DNA from: UBA6197 sp047638075
GTDB lineage: Bacteria > Pseudomonadota > Alphaproteobacteria > Rhodobacterales > Rhodobacteraceae
DNA: 64,000 bases
Direction: 5' to 3'
Assembly: GCF_047638075.1 (NCBI RefSeq)
Contig: NZ_JBLJBV010000001.1
Location: 1 to 64,000, forward strand
Shown here: in pieces, positions 9,032 through 17,824 of the stretch
Layout: each line of letters begins with the position of its first letter
How positions within the stretch are numbered: position 1 is the stretch's first letter
Made by a program: the position numbers and the translations under genes
Notes under the pieces: model-generated
Seen by the model: the letters and a program-made list of their open reading frames with translations, nothing else
What the model was told of the DNA's origin: nothing
The model's database searches: none

Positions 9032-10147
9032 ATGACAAACCACGCTGACGCTGAACGTTTTTGCCCTGCAAATCTGATCATCACCCGCCCGACTGACCAT
9101 GAATGGGTCCGCCACGCCGCGACCCAGCTTGAACGCGACCGCCAGCGCTCGGCCGATACCCATCTGGTTCGGCTGGATGTGCCGGGGCTTGCGGGTATCC
9201 CGATCTATCTAAAGGATGAAAGCACCCATCCGACGGGCAGTCTGAAACATCGGTTGGCGCGGTCCTTGTTTCTTTACGGGATCAGCAATGGCGATATTGG
9301 CCCAAAGACAACGGTGGTCGAGGCGTCCTCTGGCTCTACAGCGGTCAGCGAGGCTTATTTTGCGCGGCTTCTTGGCTTGCCGTTTGTCGCGGTGATGCCA
9401 GAAAGCACCTCGCGCGCAAAGGTCGCCGCAATCACCCAATATGGCGGCAAGTGTCACTTTGTCGGCACCGCAGATGCCGTCTATTCCGAAGCGGCACGGC
9501 TGGCACAGGAATCGGGCGGCTTTTACCTGGACCAATTCACAAATGCCGAACGGGCAACGGATTGGCGCGGAAACAACAACATCGCGGAAAGCATCTACCG
9601 CCAGATGGCCGGCGAACCGCATCCAATACCCGAATGGATCGTCATGAGCGCGGGCACCGGCGGCACATCAGCCACGATCGGGCGCTATATCCGGTATCAG
9701 GACCTTCGCACATCGCTATGCGTCGTGGACCCGGAACATTCGGTATTTTTCGATGCCTGGCAATCACGCGACCGCAACCTTACGGCAAAAACATCATCGC
9801 GCATCGAAGGGATCGGGCGCCCCCGGGTCGAGCCGTCGTTTATTCCTGGGGTCATCGACGCGATGATCAAGGTTGCGGATGCGGCATCGGTTGCGGCAAT
9901 GCAGGCGCTTTCAAACCTGTTGTTTCGCAAGGTTGGCCCTTCGAGCGGAACTAACTTTTTCGGGGTTCTGTGCATCGCTGCCGAAATGCAGCGGCGCGGG
10001 CAGACGGGTTCAATCGTAACGCTGATCTGCGACAGCGGAGAGCGCTACCTGGACACCTATTACAATGCCGATTGGCTGGCCAAATGCGGTGTGGACACGA
10101 CAGCCTGGAAAGCGCGGATTGACGGCCTTATCGCGGCCCCCTCCTAG
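9032..10147 (+). CDS. PLP-dependent cysteine synthase/desulfhydrase-family enzyme
   Basis: The 371-residue protein belongs to the fold-type II PLP enzymes (cysteine synthase, cystathionine beta-synthase, Cds1-type cysteine desulfhydrase). The PLP lysine is K72 in STHPTGSLKHRLA; the substrate loop is EASSGSTAVSEAYFARLLG, and the phosphate-binding glycine loop is SAGTGGTSATIGRYIR. The ending with IVTLICDSGERYLDTYY is characteristic of this family. It is longer at both ends than CysK, as in Cds1-like desulfhydrases, so sulfide release from cysteine is more likely than synthesis, but substrate cannot be fixed from sequence. It stands alone, divergent from the bkd operon. Confidence 0.82.
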   Translation: MTNHADAERFCPANLIITRPTDHEWVRHAATQLERDRQRSADTHLVRLDVPGLAGIPIYLKDESTHPTGSLKHRLARSLFLYGISNGDIGPKTTVVEASSGSTAVSEAYFARLLGLPFVAVMPESTSRAKVAAITQYGGKCHFVGTADAVYSEAARLAQESGGFYLDQFTNAERATDWRGNNNIAESIYRQMAGEPHPIPEWIVMSAGTGGTSATIGRYIRYQDLRTSLCVVDPEHSVFFDAWQSRDRNLTAKTSSRIEGIGRPRVEPSFIPGVIDAMIKVADAASVAAMQALSNLLFRKVGPSSGTNFFGVLCIAAEMQRRGQTGSIVTLICDSGERYLDTYYNADWLAKCGVDTTAWKARIDGLIAAPS

Positions 10148-10247
10148 TCACGCTTCTCTTCGGGGGCTGTCCGGGGCACAGGCCTTTGAGGTATCACTGC
10201 GCATTGCGCGCCGCGCTGACGCGCCGGCCAATGCGCGAAAGGCGGCA

Positions 10248-10556
10248 TCAATCGCCGTTTTTCGGCCCCAGCCGCGCAAGGCGACGCGCATTTGCAGCCG
10301 TGCGTTTGCCGATAGGCTTAAGCCCGGCCCGCATCACCGCTTCGGGCGATTTTCCCGCAAACACAGCACGTTGTGCCGCACCGACTGACCATACCATGGC
10401 GCGCTGTTTTTCGGCAAACATCCGGTTCACCTCGGACGGGGGGGTATCCCACAGCCCCATCAGCCCTGCCAGCCGATAAGTAACCACGGATTGTGCTTCC
10501 ATCCCGATCTTTGCGATATCCATACACAGCGCAAATGGCGCGAAAGGGTCAAACAT
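10248..10556 (-). CDS. Small phasin-like protein (often annotated as antifreeze protein)
   Basis: This 102-residue helical protein resembles a small Rhodobacteraceae family usually labelled 'antifreeze protein type I'. The shared features are an Ala/Met-rich amphipathic helix, a central GLMGLWDTPPSEVNRMFAEK segment, and a basic tail (KPIGKRTAANARRLARLGPK). That label comes only from alanine-rich composition; organisation and the basic tail look more like phasin-type granule proteins, which is my inference. A conspicuous inverted repeat lies 43 bases upstream of its start. It is monocistronic and convergent with the PLP enzyme. Confidence 0.75.
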   Translation of the reverse strand: MFDPFAPFALCMDIAKIGMEAQSVVTYRLAGLMGLWDTPPSEVNRMFAEKQRAMVWSVGAAQRAVFAGKSPEAVMRAGLKPIGKRTAANARRLARLGPKNGD

Positions 10557-10598
10557 TTCTCGTATCGCTCCTCCCTGATTTCATTTCATCACGCCCCA

Positions 10599-10622
10599 AG
10601 GCTTACCATTCGGTGTAAGCCT
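10599..10622. promoter_or_regulatory. Perfect inverted repeat upstream of the phasin-like gene
   Basis: AGGCTTAC (10599-10606) and GTAAGCCT (10615-10622) form a perfect 8-base inverted repeat with an 8-base spacer, ending 43 bases before the start codon of the minus-strand gene. It could be a dimeric repressor site or a leader hairpin; the sequence cannot decide. Confidence 0.4.
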
Positions 10623-10905
10623 GTTCTCTAAAGCGGTTCACAAAGGCATGCGCATCGGTTCCACCAAAACCCAAATCACATATTGCTATAAAATATCGTC
10701 CGCCATATGTGGTTCAGACGGTCAGATGATCGCTCCAGTTGCGTCACCTTTTCGCTTTGTCACCTGATTCAGAACGTGGCCGCAACAAAATACGACTTTG
10801 CCTTCCGTAAGGTAATGCAATGCGGGGACTGCGCTTTACTCCCTTGCCATATGGGTTAAACGACATAGCTTGCGCCTGATGCGTGATTGACACCCGACGT
10901 ACATT

Positions 10906-10923
10906 CTGAACTATCACGTTCAG
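10906..10923. promoter_or_regulatory. Inverted repeat upstream of the RND operon
   Basis: CTGAAC (10906-10911) and GTTCAG (10918-10923) form a perfect 6-6-6 inverted repeat, with partial symmetry continuing outward (ATTCTGAAC / GTTCAGGAAT). It lies about 65 bases before the adaptor start, a usual place for a repressor operator of an efflux operon. No TetR or MarR gene is adjacent. Confidence 0.35.
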
Positions 10924-10987
10924 GAATGAGACCGGCGGGCAAGGTTGCGCGCTGGCTTTTCTATGTTCAATGACTGCAGGGGTCTTC

Positions 10988-12115
10988 ATGATAAAGCGTA
11001 TAATCATCGCCATCGTCGTTCTTGGATTGATCGGCGGCGGCATTGTTGGCTTCAATCTGTTTCGCGCCAAGATGATCGCGCAATTTTTTGCCGGCATGAC
11101 CCCGGCCCCATTGGTGGTTTCAGTAACCGAAGTGCAACCGATCACCTGGACGCCGGGTATTGAAACCATCGGCACCGCGCGGGCGGCACAGGGCGTTGAC
11201 CTGTCAGTCGAAGCCTCGGGCGTGGTGCGAGAAATTGCTTTTACGGCCAATGACCGCGTCAAAAAGGGCGACGTCCTGGTGCAAATCGACGACCGCACCG
11301 AACGGGCCGATCTGGCCGCCGCAGAAGCCGCAATGCAGCTGGCCGAGACCGAGTTGAAACGCGCGAGGGAATTGTCAACGCGCGGCGTTTCCACCTCGAA
11401 TGCCTTGGATGTTGCCGAGGCACAGGCCGTCTCTGCCCGGTCCACCGTGGCCAAGCTGAAGGCTCTTTTGGCAACCAAAAGCCTGACCGCACCCTTCGCC
11501 GGTGTGGTGGGGATCCCCCAGATCGAGGCGGGCCAGTTCGTCGCCACCGGCACGGTGTATGCGACCCTGCAAGACCGCGATAACATGCGCGTCGATTTCA
11601 CCCTGACCGAACAGCAATTGGGCCTTGTAAGCACGGGTCAGGCGCTGTCGGTCCGGTCTGAGGTGGGTGATCTGTCCGCAACCGGCCATATCAGCGGGAT
11701 AGAGCCGAAGATCGACCCCAACTCGCGTCTGGTTACGGTTCGCGCTGTGGTAGACAACGCGGGCACAGGCATCACACCGGGTCAGTTCTTGCGCGTACGG
11801 GTTGATCTGCCGGACGAAGACGGGGTAATCGCGCTGCCACAAACTGTCGTTACATCAAACCTTTACGGTGACTCGGTCTATGTTGTGCGCCCCGGCAAGG
11901 CCGAAGGCGACCCCGAACGCGCCGAACAGGTATTTGTCAAACTGGGCCGCCGTACCGGCGCCATGGTTGAAATAACCGAAGGGTTGGCAGCAGGCGACAA
12001 GGTGGTGAACGCGGGCCAGAACAAGCTATCTGCCGGTGCCGCCGTCACCATCGACAATTCCGTCGCGCCGACCCCCGTGGCCTATGGCGACGCCGCCCCC
12101 CAAACCGGCAACTGA
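10988..12115 (+). CDS. RND efflux periplasmic adaptor (membrane fusion protein)
   Basis: The 375-residue adaptor links an inner-membrane RND pump to an outer-membrane channel. An N-terminal hydrophobic anchor (IIIAIVVLGLIGGGIVGF) is followed by the biotinyl-lipoyl hairpin domain (VEASGVVREIAFTANDRVKKGDVLVQID), a short coiled coil (about 100-150), the second lipoyl half (KSLTAPFAGVVGIPQIEAGQFV) and beta-barrel domains. AGGGG lies five bases before the ATG at 10988, which I prefer to the ATG at 10970. The pump gene starts ten bases after its stop. No outer-membrane factor is present, so a TolC-like channel elsewhere is presumably shared. Confidence 0.9.
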   Translation: MIKRIIIAIVVLGLIGGGIVGFNLFRAKMIAQFFAGMTPAPLVVSVTEVQPITWTPGIETIGTARAAQGVDLSVEASGVVREIAFTANDRVKKGDVLVQIDDRTERADLAAAEAAMQLAETELKRARELSTRGVSTSNALDVAEAQAVSARSTVAKLKALLATKSLTAPFAGVVGIPQIEAGQFVATGTVYATLQDRDNMRVDFTLTEQQLGLVSTGQALSVRSEVGDLSATGHISGIEPKIDPNSRLVTVRAVVDNAGTGITPGQFLRVRVDLPDEDGVIALPQTVVTSNLYGDSVYVVRPGKAEGDPERAEQVFVKLGRRTGAMVEITEGLAAGDKVVNAGQNKLSAGAAVTIDNSVAPTPVAYGDAAPQTGN

Positions 12116-12125
12116 GGGCCATAAG

Positions 12126-15100
12126 ATGAGCTTTTCCGAGATATTCATCCGCCGCCCCGTGCTGTCTACCGTGTTGGGCGCTTTCATGCTTTTGCTGGGA
12201 TTTCAGGCGATTTTCAGCCTTGCCGTGCGCCAATACCCCGAGGTTGAGGAAACCGTGGTCACGATCACCACGGTCTACCCCGGCGCCGCGCCGGACCTGA
12301 TTCAGGGCTTCATCACCTCGCCGGTTGCCGCAGCGGTGGCGACGACCGAAAACATTGACTATGTCACCTCGCAGTCGCGGCCCTCGGCCTCGGTCGTGTC
12401 GGTGCAGATGCAGCTTGGTGCCGACCCCGACGTAGCCCTGACCGAAGTGCTGGCCAAGGTTCAACAGGTGCGCGGGCAACTGCCCAGTGAGGCGGAAGAC
12501 CCGATCATCGTCAAAGGCACGGGGATGCAGTTCGCGCTGATGTATCTGGCCGCCCAGAACCCCAACATGACGCCCGAACAGTTGACCGAATATCTTGAGC
12601 GCGTGATCCGCCCGCGCATGTCCACTATTCCCGGCGTGGCAGAAATTCAGGTGATCGGGGCCTCGAACTACGCGATGCGCGTCTGGATTGACCCGCTGAA
12701 ACTGGCGGCGCGCGGCGTGACCGCATCCGAAGTGCTGGGCGCGATCCGCGCGTCGAACTTCCTGTCGGCCCCCGGCAAGACAGAAAACGAATATGTCGCA
12801 CAGTCAATCACGTTGCAATCCACCTTGCAAACCCCTGAGGCGTTCGGCGCCCTGCCGATCCGCGCCGATGGCGATGCCGTGGTGCGGCTGCGCGATGTGG
12901 CCGATGTACAACTGGCGGCCAAGGACGGGTCAGAGATTGTGACCTTCAACGGTCAACCCGGCACCTTTATCGGCGTGTTCCCCACCCCGGCGGCCAACCC
13001 GCTGGATACTGCGGCCGCCGTGGTCGCTGAATTGCCCGTCATCAATGACACCCTGCCCGAGGGGATGAACATCGAACTGGTTTACGATTCGACCGAAACC
13101 ATCTCGGCCTCGATCGATGAGGTGTTCAAGACCATCGCTGAAGCGGTCGGCATCGTGGTGTTGGTGATCTTGTTGTTCCTTGGATCGTTCCGGTCGGTGC
13201 TGATGCCAATCGTCACCATTCCGCTGTCGCTGATCGGGGTGATGTCGGTGTTGTTGGCGCTGGGGTATTCGATCAACCTGCTGACGCTGCTGGCCATGGT
13301 GCTGGCGATCGGGCTTGTCGTTGACGACGCGATCGTGGTGGTGGAAAACATCCACCGCCATATCGAAGACGGCATGAAACCGATGCCTGCGGCCATCAAG
13401 GGGATGCAGGAAATCACCGGCCCGGTCATTGCCATGACCATCACACTGGCAGCCGTTCTTACGCCTTTGGCCTTTACCGGCGGGCTTACCGGTTCGTTGT
13501 TTCAGGAATTTGCCTTTACCCTGGCCGGCGCGGTCGTGCTTTCGGGGATCATCGCGCTGACCATCACCCCCATGATGTCCGCCCGACTTTTGAGCCATGA
13601 CAGCACCAGCAAGTTTCAAGGATATGTCGACCACGTTTCGGACACGCTGTCAGCGTGGTACGGGCGGCGGGTGTCATCCTCGCTTGATTATCGCCCGGTG
13701 ACGCTTTTGATCGTGGCCACACTGGTCGGGGTGACGGGGTTCATGTTTTTCAACACCTCAACCGAACTGGCCCCGGAAGAAGACCAAGGCGCGCTGTTCG
13801 CCTTTTTGAACGGCCCACGCTACGCAACCATCGACTACACCAACCTTTACACTGATCAAATCTCGCATCTGACCCAGGATATAGACGAGGTTCGGACCGA
13901 GTTTTCGATTGCCGGTTTTGGGGGGGCTGGAAATACCGGCATCTATATCTGGGCGCTGAAAGACTGGTCCGACCGGATCCGCAACCAAAAGCAAATCCAG
14001 CAGGACATTCAGGCGCGGCTGGACTCGGTGGCGGGGGTGCAGGGCTTTGTCTTTTCGCCACCATCGCTACCGGGCACAGGCGGCGGCTTGCCTATCTCTG
14101 TCGTGATTCAGTCGATCCACTCGCCGGATCGGGTGGCCGAGGTCGCTGATGAAATCAAGGCCAAGGCGCAGGCCACAGGCAAGTTCATCATCGTGCAAAA
14201 TTCGTTGGCCTTCGATGCCCCCGAAGTGCGGGTCATGATCGACCGTGATCGCGCGGCAACGCTGAATGTGCCGGTCTCAGAGATCGGGGCGACGCTGGGG
14301 CTTTTGGTGGGCGGCGGCGCTGTGGCACAGTTTGACCGCGACTCCAACAGCTATGACATTGTGACCCAGGTGCCCCAAGACATGCGCGCCAACCCCGAAC
14401 AACTGGGCCAGTTCTTTGTGCGTGCCGCAACCGGCGAAATGGTGCCGCTATCGGCGGTGGTCAACATTTCAACCGGTGTCGCGGCATCCTCGATCGAACA
14501 GTTTGACCAACTCAACTCAGCCACCATCACGGCACTGCCTTTGCCCGGCCAATCCACCGGTGATGGCCTGGCCGAGATCGTTCAGATCGCAAACGAGGTT
14601 ATACCCGACGGCTTTTTCATCGACTATTCCGGCCAGTCGCGGCTTGAGGTTAAACAGGGCAACACCATCCTGATCGCCTTCGCGGCAGCGGTTGTGGTGA
14701 TCTATCTGGTGCTGGCCGCACAGTTTGAAAGCCTGCGTGACCCGTTCATCATCCTGATGTCCGTGCCGCTGACCATTTTTGGCGCGGTCCTGCCGTTGAA
14801 CCTGGGGCTGGGAACGCTGAACATCTATAGCCAGGTCGGGCTGATCACGCTGATCGGCCTGATTACGAAACACGGCATCCTGATGGTCGAATTTGCCAAT
14901 CAGCAGCGCCACGACCATGCCGCCACCCGACGCGAGGCAATCGTGGCCGCAGCCAAGGTGCGCTTGCGCCCCATCCTGATGACGACCGCCGCCATGACGC
15001 TGGCCGTGGTTCCGTTGATCATGGCCGATGGCGCGGGCGCCGCCGCACGTCAGGCAATGGGCGTGGTGATGTTCTCGGGGCTGGTGCTGGGCACCATGTT

Positions 15101-15194
15101 CACCCTGTTTGTCGTGCCGATGTTTTACACCTTCATCTCGCCTTCCGACGTTGCCTGGCGCAAGGCGCGCGAAGCCCGCCTGGCCGCCGGGTAA
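12126..15194 (+). CDS. RND efflux pump inner-membrane subunit (HAE1 family)
   Basis: The 1022-residue proton-driven exporter has the usual RND length and order: TM1 near residues 10-30, a large periplasmic porter domain, TM2-6 beginning about 335, a second periplasmic domain, then TM8-12. TM4 carries the proton-relay aspartates in LVVDDAIVVVENIHRH, and TM10 the GLITKHGILMVEF segment. The ATG at 12126 has GAGGG upstream; the longer open frame overlaps the adaptor. Substrate cannot be predicted. It forms a two-gene operon with the adaptor, closed by a stem-loop downstream. Confidence 0.93.
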   Translation: MSFSEIFIRRPVLSTVLGAFMLLLGFQAIFSLAVRQYPEVEETVVTITTVYPGAAPDLIQGFITSPVAAAVATTENIDYVTSQSRPSASVVSVQMQLGADPDVALTEVLAKVQQVRGQLPSEAEDPIIVKGTGMQFALMYLAAQNPNMTPEQLTEYLERVIRPRMSTIPGVAEIQVIGASNYAMRVWIDPLKLAARGVTASEVLGAIRASNFLSAPGKTENEYVAQSITLQSTLQTPEAFGALPIRADGDAVVRLRDVADVQLAAKDGSEIVTFNGQPGTFIGVFPTPAANPLDTAAAVVAELPVINDTLPEGMNIELVYDSTETISASIDEVFKTIAEAVGIVVLVILLFLGSFRSVLMPIVTIPLSLIGVMSVLLALGYSINLLTLLAMVLAIGLVVDDAIVVVENIHRHIEDGMKPMPAAIKGMQEITGPVIAMTITLAAVLTPLAFTGGLTGSLFQEFAFTLAGAVVLSGIIALTITPMMSARLLSHDSTSKFQGYVDHVSDTLSAWYGRRVSSSLDYRPVTLLIVATLVGVTGFMFFNTSTELAPEEDQGALFAFLNGPRYATIDYTNLYTDQISHLTQDIDEVRTEFSIAGFGGAGNTGIYIWALKDWSDRIRNQKQIQQDIQARLDSVAGVQGFVFSPPSLPGTGGGLPISVVIQSIHSPDRVAEVADEIKAKAQATGKFIIVQNSLAFDAPEVRVMIDRDRAATLNVPVSEIGATLGLLVGGGAVAQFDRDSNSYDIVTQVPQDMRANPEQLGQFFVRAATGEMVPLSAVVNISTGVAASSIEQFDQLNSATITALPLPGQSTGDGLAEIVQIANEVIPDGFFIDYSGQSRLEVKQGNTILIAFAAAVVVIYLVLAAQFESLRDPFIILMSVPLTIFGAVLPLNLGLGTLNIYSQVGLITLIGLITKHGILMVEFANQQRHDHAATRREAIVAAAKVRLRPILMTTAAMTLAVVPLIMADGAGAAARQAMGVVMFSGLVLGTMFTLFVVPMFYTFISPSDVAWRKAREARLAAG

Positions 15195-15237
15195 GGCAAA
15201 CCCAACACCCTCTGGCAAGGACAGAGGTATTGACATA

Positions 15238-15268
15238 AAGATGAACGGGCAACTTGTCCGTTCATCTT
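15238..15268 (+). terminator. Stem-loop after the RND operon, likely terminator
   Basis: AAGATGAACGG (15238-15248) pairs perfectly with CCGTTCATCTT (15258-15268), an 11-base stem with a 9-base loop. A smaller hairpin, CCTCTG/CAGAGG, lies at 15209-15227. Only a short pyrimidine stretch follows, so termination may be weak or Rho-assisted. It starts 44 bases after the pump stop and before the Kdo transferase gene. Confidence 0.55.
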
Positions 15269-15328
15269 CTGCGGCCCGCAAATATGTATCGCAAGCCTTG
15301 CATGCAGCGTTCGGACGGGTTCAATGGC

Positions 15329-16627
15329 ATGATCCTCGTTCATGGTGCCGCTTTGCTTCTTTATCGCCTTTTTGTGTCATTTGCCGCGCCCTATATGGCG
15401 CTGCGCCTGCTACTGCGCCGCATGATGGGGCGGGGTGATGCAGCGAGCGTGGCCGAACGCCTTGGCACGGCGCCCGGTCTGGCGGGGCCACTGATCTGGC
15501 TTCATGCCGCCTCTAATGGCGAACTGGCCTCGGCCCGCGCGTTGATCGAGGGGGTGTTGCGCCGCGACACATCCGTCCGGCTGCTGATTACCACCAACAC
15601 CGAAACCGGGCGGGCGCTGGCGCGATCCTGGCGCCTGCCGCGCACCCATGCCGCGCTGGCGCCGCTGGATCATCGGCTGGTGCTGCGCCGGTTTTTGGCC
15701 CGCACCCGCCCCGCCGTGCTGGTCGTGGTTGAAAACGAGCTTTGGCCAAATCGCCTAACCGCCTGTGCCGCCCGCGCGATTCCGGTGGTGGTGGTCGGCG
15801 CGCGGATGTCGGCACGTTCAGCCCGTCGCTGGGGGTGGATGCCGGGGCTTGCGGGCAGCTTGCTGGGGGCTATCACCGCGCTATCCGCCCAGGACGCCGG
15901 GTCCGAGGTGCGCTTTGCCAAACTTGGCCTACCCGCAGATCGGCTTTTGCCAATCACCAATCTCAAGACCGCGCCAGATGCCACCCCCCCGCCCGAGGTT
16001 GCGGCCCTGCGCCCCCATTTTCCCCGCGCAACCACGGTGCTCGCCGCCTCAACCCATGAGGGCGAAGAGGAGCCGGTCCTGGCCGCATTCGCGCAAGCGC
16101 TGAAAACCAACCCGGCGCGCCGCCTGATCCTCGCGCCGCGCCACCCGCGCCGCGCCGCCGAAATCGCGGCGCTGATCGCCCGCACCGGGCTGCACCATAC
16201 CACCCGGTCAAATGGCGAAAGCCCCGGCGATGCCCCCGTCTATCTGGCCGACACAATGGGCGAAATGGCGATCTGGTATGCGCTGGCCGGTATTACCTTC
16301 GTCGGCGGGTCGCTGGTGGACCGGGGCGGCCATACCCCCTATGAGCCCGCGGCCTTCGGCTCGGCCATCGTGCATGGCCCCCATGTGTCAAACTTTCACG
16401 CCGCGTTTGACGCGCTGGATGCCGCCGAGGCGGCACTTCCCGTTACGGCCCCATCACTGGCCGCGGCATTGGAGGCCCTGGCAGATCCCGCCCGCCAAAC
16501 CACCATGGCCAGCACCGCCCACAAGGTTCTGGACAAAGGCACCGATCTTGACCCCCTGCTCGACGCCATCTTTTCCCCCTCTTGCGGCAAGGCGCCCAGC
16601 GATGACGCGCACCCCACCCGAACATAG
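15329..16627 (+). CDS. waaA: 3-deoxy-D-manno-octulosonic acid (Kdo) transferase
   Basis: The enzyme adds Kdo from CMP-Kdo to the lipid A precursor at the inner membrane. From the ATG at 15329 it has 432 residues, normal for the family; the open frame extends upstream to 15254 but the hydrophobic N-terminus (LLLYRLFVSFAAPYMALRLLLRR) fits the later start. Motifs include IWLHAASNGELASARALI, ITTNTETGRALA, ENELWPN, the HPRRAAEIAALI region, and the donor-site GGHTPYEPAAFGSAIVHGPHVSNF. Whether it adds one or two Kdo cannot be read from sequence. Ribosome site is weak. Confidence 0.88.
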   Translation: MILVHGAALLLYRLFVSFAAPYMALRLLLRRMMGRGDAASVAERLGTAPGLAGPLIWLHAASNGELASARALIEGVLRRDTSVRLLITTNTETGRALARSWRLPRTHAALAPLDHRLVLRRFLARTRPAVLVVVENELWPNRLTACAARAIPVVVVGARMSARSARRWGWMPGLAGSLLGAITALSAQDAGSEVRFAKLGLPADRLLPITNLKTAPDATPPPEVAALRPHFPRATTVLAASTHEGEEEPVLAAFAQALKTNPARRLILAPRHPRRAAEIAALIARTGLHHTTRSNGESPGDAPVYLADTMGEMAIWYALAGITFVGGSLVDRGGHTPYEPAAFGSAIVHGPHVSNFHAAFDALDAAEAALPVTAPSLAAALEALADPARQTTMASTAHKVLDKGTDLDPLLDAIFSPSCGKAPSDDAHPTRT

Positions 16628-16777
16628 GGGCGTCACCAATGATGGTGCGACCAAGGCTCTGGCGGGGCGCCCGCCGCGCATTCAACCCTGCGCTGGAAAT
16701 ATGCGCCCGCTTACCCTATCATCGGGCGAATAATTGACACTCATGCCGAATGGCAGGAAACCGGGGCTGGGCAGGCC

Positions 16778-17233
16778 ATGAAATTTGAAACGAAACTATC
16801 GCTGCTGATCGGCGCAAATGGCAAGACGCCAACACAATATGCGGCATTGTGCCTGCGTCGGCGGGCGGGCAAGCAGGAAGTCTTGCTGATCACCTCACGC
16901 GATAGCGGGCGCTGGGTGCTGCCCAAGGGGTGGCCGATTGCGGGGCTTGGCGCATCAGGGTCCGCCGCGCGCGAGGCCTGGGAAGAGGCCGGGGTAATCG
17001 GCACGGTCAGCGATACCTGTCTGGGCCATTTTTCCTACGAGAAAACCCTTGGCACAGCCATTGCGCGCCCCTGCCGCGTAGCAGTCTACCCGCTTTCGGT
17101 CGACCGTCTGGCAGATGAATTCCCGGAAATGGGCCAACGCAAGCGCAAATGGTTCACCCCATCCAAGGCGGCCACCAAAGTGTTGGAACCCGAACTGGCA
17201 CAGCTCTTGGCTGAACTACCTGCGAAACTCTGA
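16778..17233 (+). CDS. Nudix hydrolase (diphosphoinositol-polyphosphatase-like)
   Basis: This 151-residue protein carries a Nudix box, seen as PKGWPIAGLGASGSAAREAWEEAGV split over about 49-73; the REAWEEAGV metal-binding core is intact while the first glutamate of the consensus is replaced, as in the PKGWP subgroup. The subgroup hydrolyses nucleoside or inositol diphosphate linkages, but the substrate here is unknown. It sits between waaA and a DUF1178 gene on the same strand without clear coupling. Confidence 0.82.
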   Translation: MKFETKLSLLIGANGKTPTQYAALCLRRRAGKQEVLLITSRDSGRWVLPKGWPIAGLGASGSAAREAWEEAGVIGTVSDTCLGHFSYEKTLGTAIARPCRVAVYPLSVDRLADEFPEMGQRKRKWFTPSKAATKVLEPELAQLLAELPAKL

Positions 17234-17286
17234 CGGCGCTTGCATTTTCCTACCCAAACCATAGGTATGAATGGAAGGGGTATATG

Positions 17287-17715
17287 ATGATCCGCTACAC
17301 GCTCAAATGTGATCACAACCATAGCTTTGACAGCTGGTTCCAATCCACCGACGCCTTTGACAAACTCAAAGCCGGTGGCATGATCGCCTGCACCGTCTGC
17401 GGATCAACCATGGTTGACAAGGAACTGATGGCCCCGGCAATTCGCCCCACCCGCAGCGCCACCGCGACAGACACTCCACTTTCGTCCCCGCAATCCCCTG
17501 CCGAGGCCGCCCTTGCCACCTTGCGCGCTCATGTCGAAGCAAATTCCGATTATGTCGGCATGAACTTTGCCGCCGAAGCACGCGCCATGCACGAAGGTGC
17601 GCAACCCGAACGCTCGATCTACGGCGAAGCCCGGATAGACGAAGCCCGCGCCCTGCTCGAAGAGGGTATCCAGGTCGCCCCCCTACCTTTCATGTCCGCG
17701 CGCAAAACGAACTAA
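17287..17715 (+). CDS. DUF1178 family protein
   Basis: The 142-residue protein starts with the DUF1178 signature: MIRYTLKC, then a Cys pair (CTVCGS) and KELMAPAI, resembling a small zinc-ribbon-like N-terminal domain followed by a helical tail that ends in a conserved-looking EARALLEEGIQVAPLP. Function is unknown. The second of two adjacent ATGs is chosen because GGAAGGGG ends six bases upstream of it. It follows the Nudix gene on the same strand after about 50 bases. Confidence 0.82.
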   Translation: MIRYTLKCDHNHSFDSWFQSTDAFDKLKAGGMIACTVCGSTMVDKELMAPAIRPTRSATATDTPLSSPQSPAEAALATLRAHVEANSDYVGMNFAAEARAMHEGAQPERSIYGEARIDEARALLEEGIQVAPLPFMSARKTN

Positions 17716-17824
17716 ACAACCGGCAAGGCCCGAAAACGCGCAGGTTTTTTCCGCTGGTTCGTTTTTCCCTTGGCCTTCACCCGACGCCCCTGCATCATGG
17801 CCCTCAACCAACACGGAGGCTTTC

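Larger units (their letters stand above)
10557..10987. other. Divergent intergenic region, 431 bases
   Basis: This space separates the phasin-like gene (minus) from the RND operon (plus). It contains two separate inverted repeats, listed on their own, and otherwise no gene I can support. A minus-strand open frame running from here into the RND gene is a codon-shadow with no ribosome site. Confidence 0.5.

Noticed and set aside
10744..11634. 296-codon minus-strand open frame
   Set aside because: It lies antisense to the RND adaptor, whose family motifs are clear, and has no ribosome site.
13082..13634. Minus-strand open frames within the RND pump
   Set aside because: Shadows of the high-GC third-base pattern; no ribosome sites and His/Gln- or Ser/Thr-rich products.
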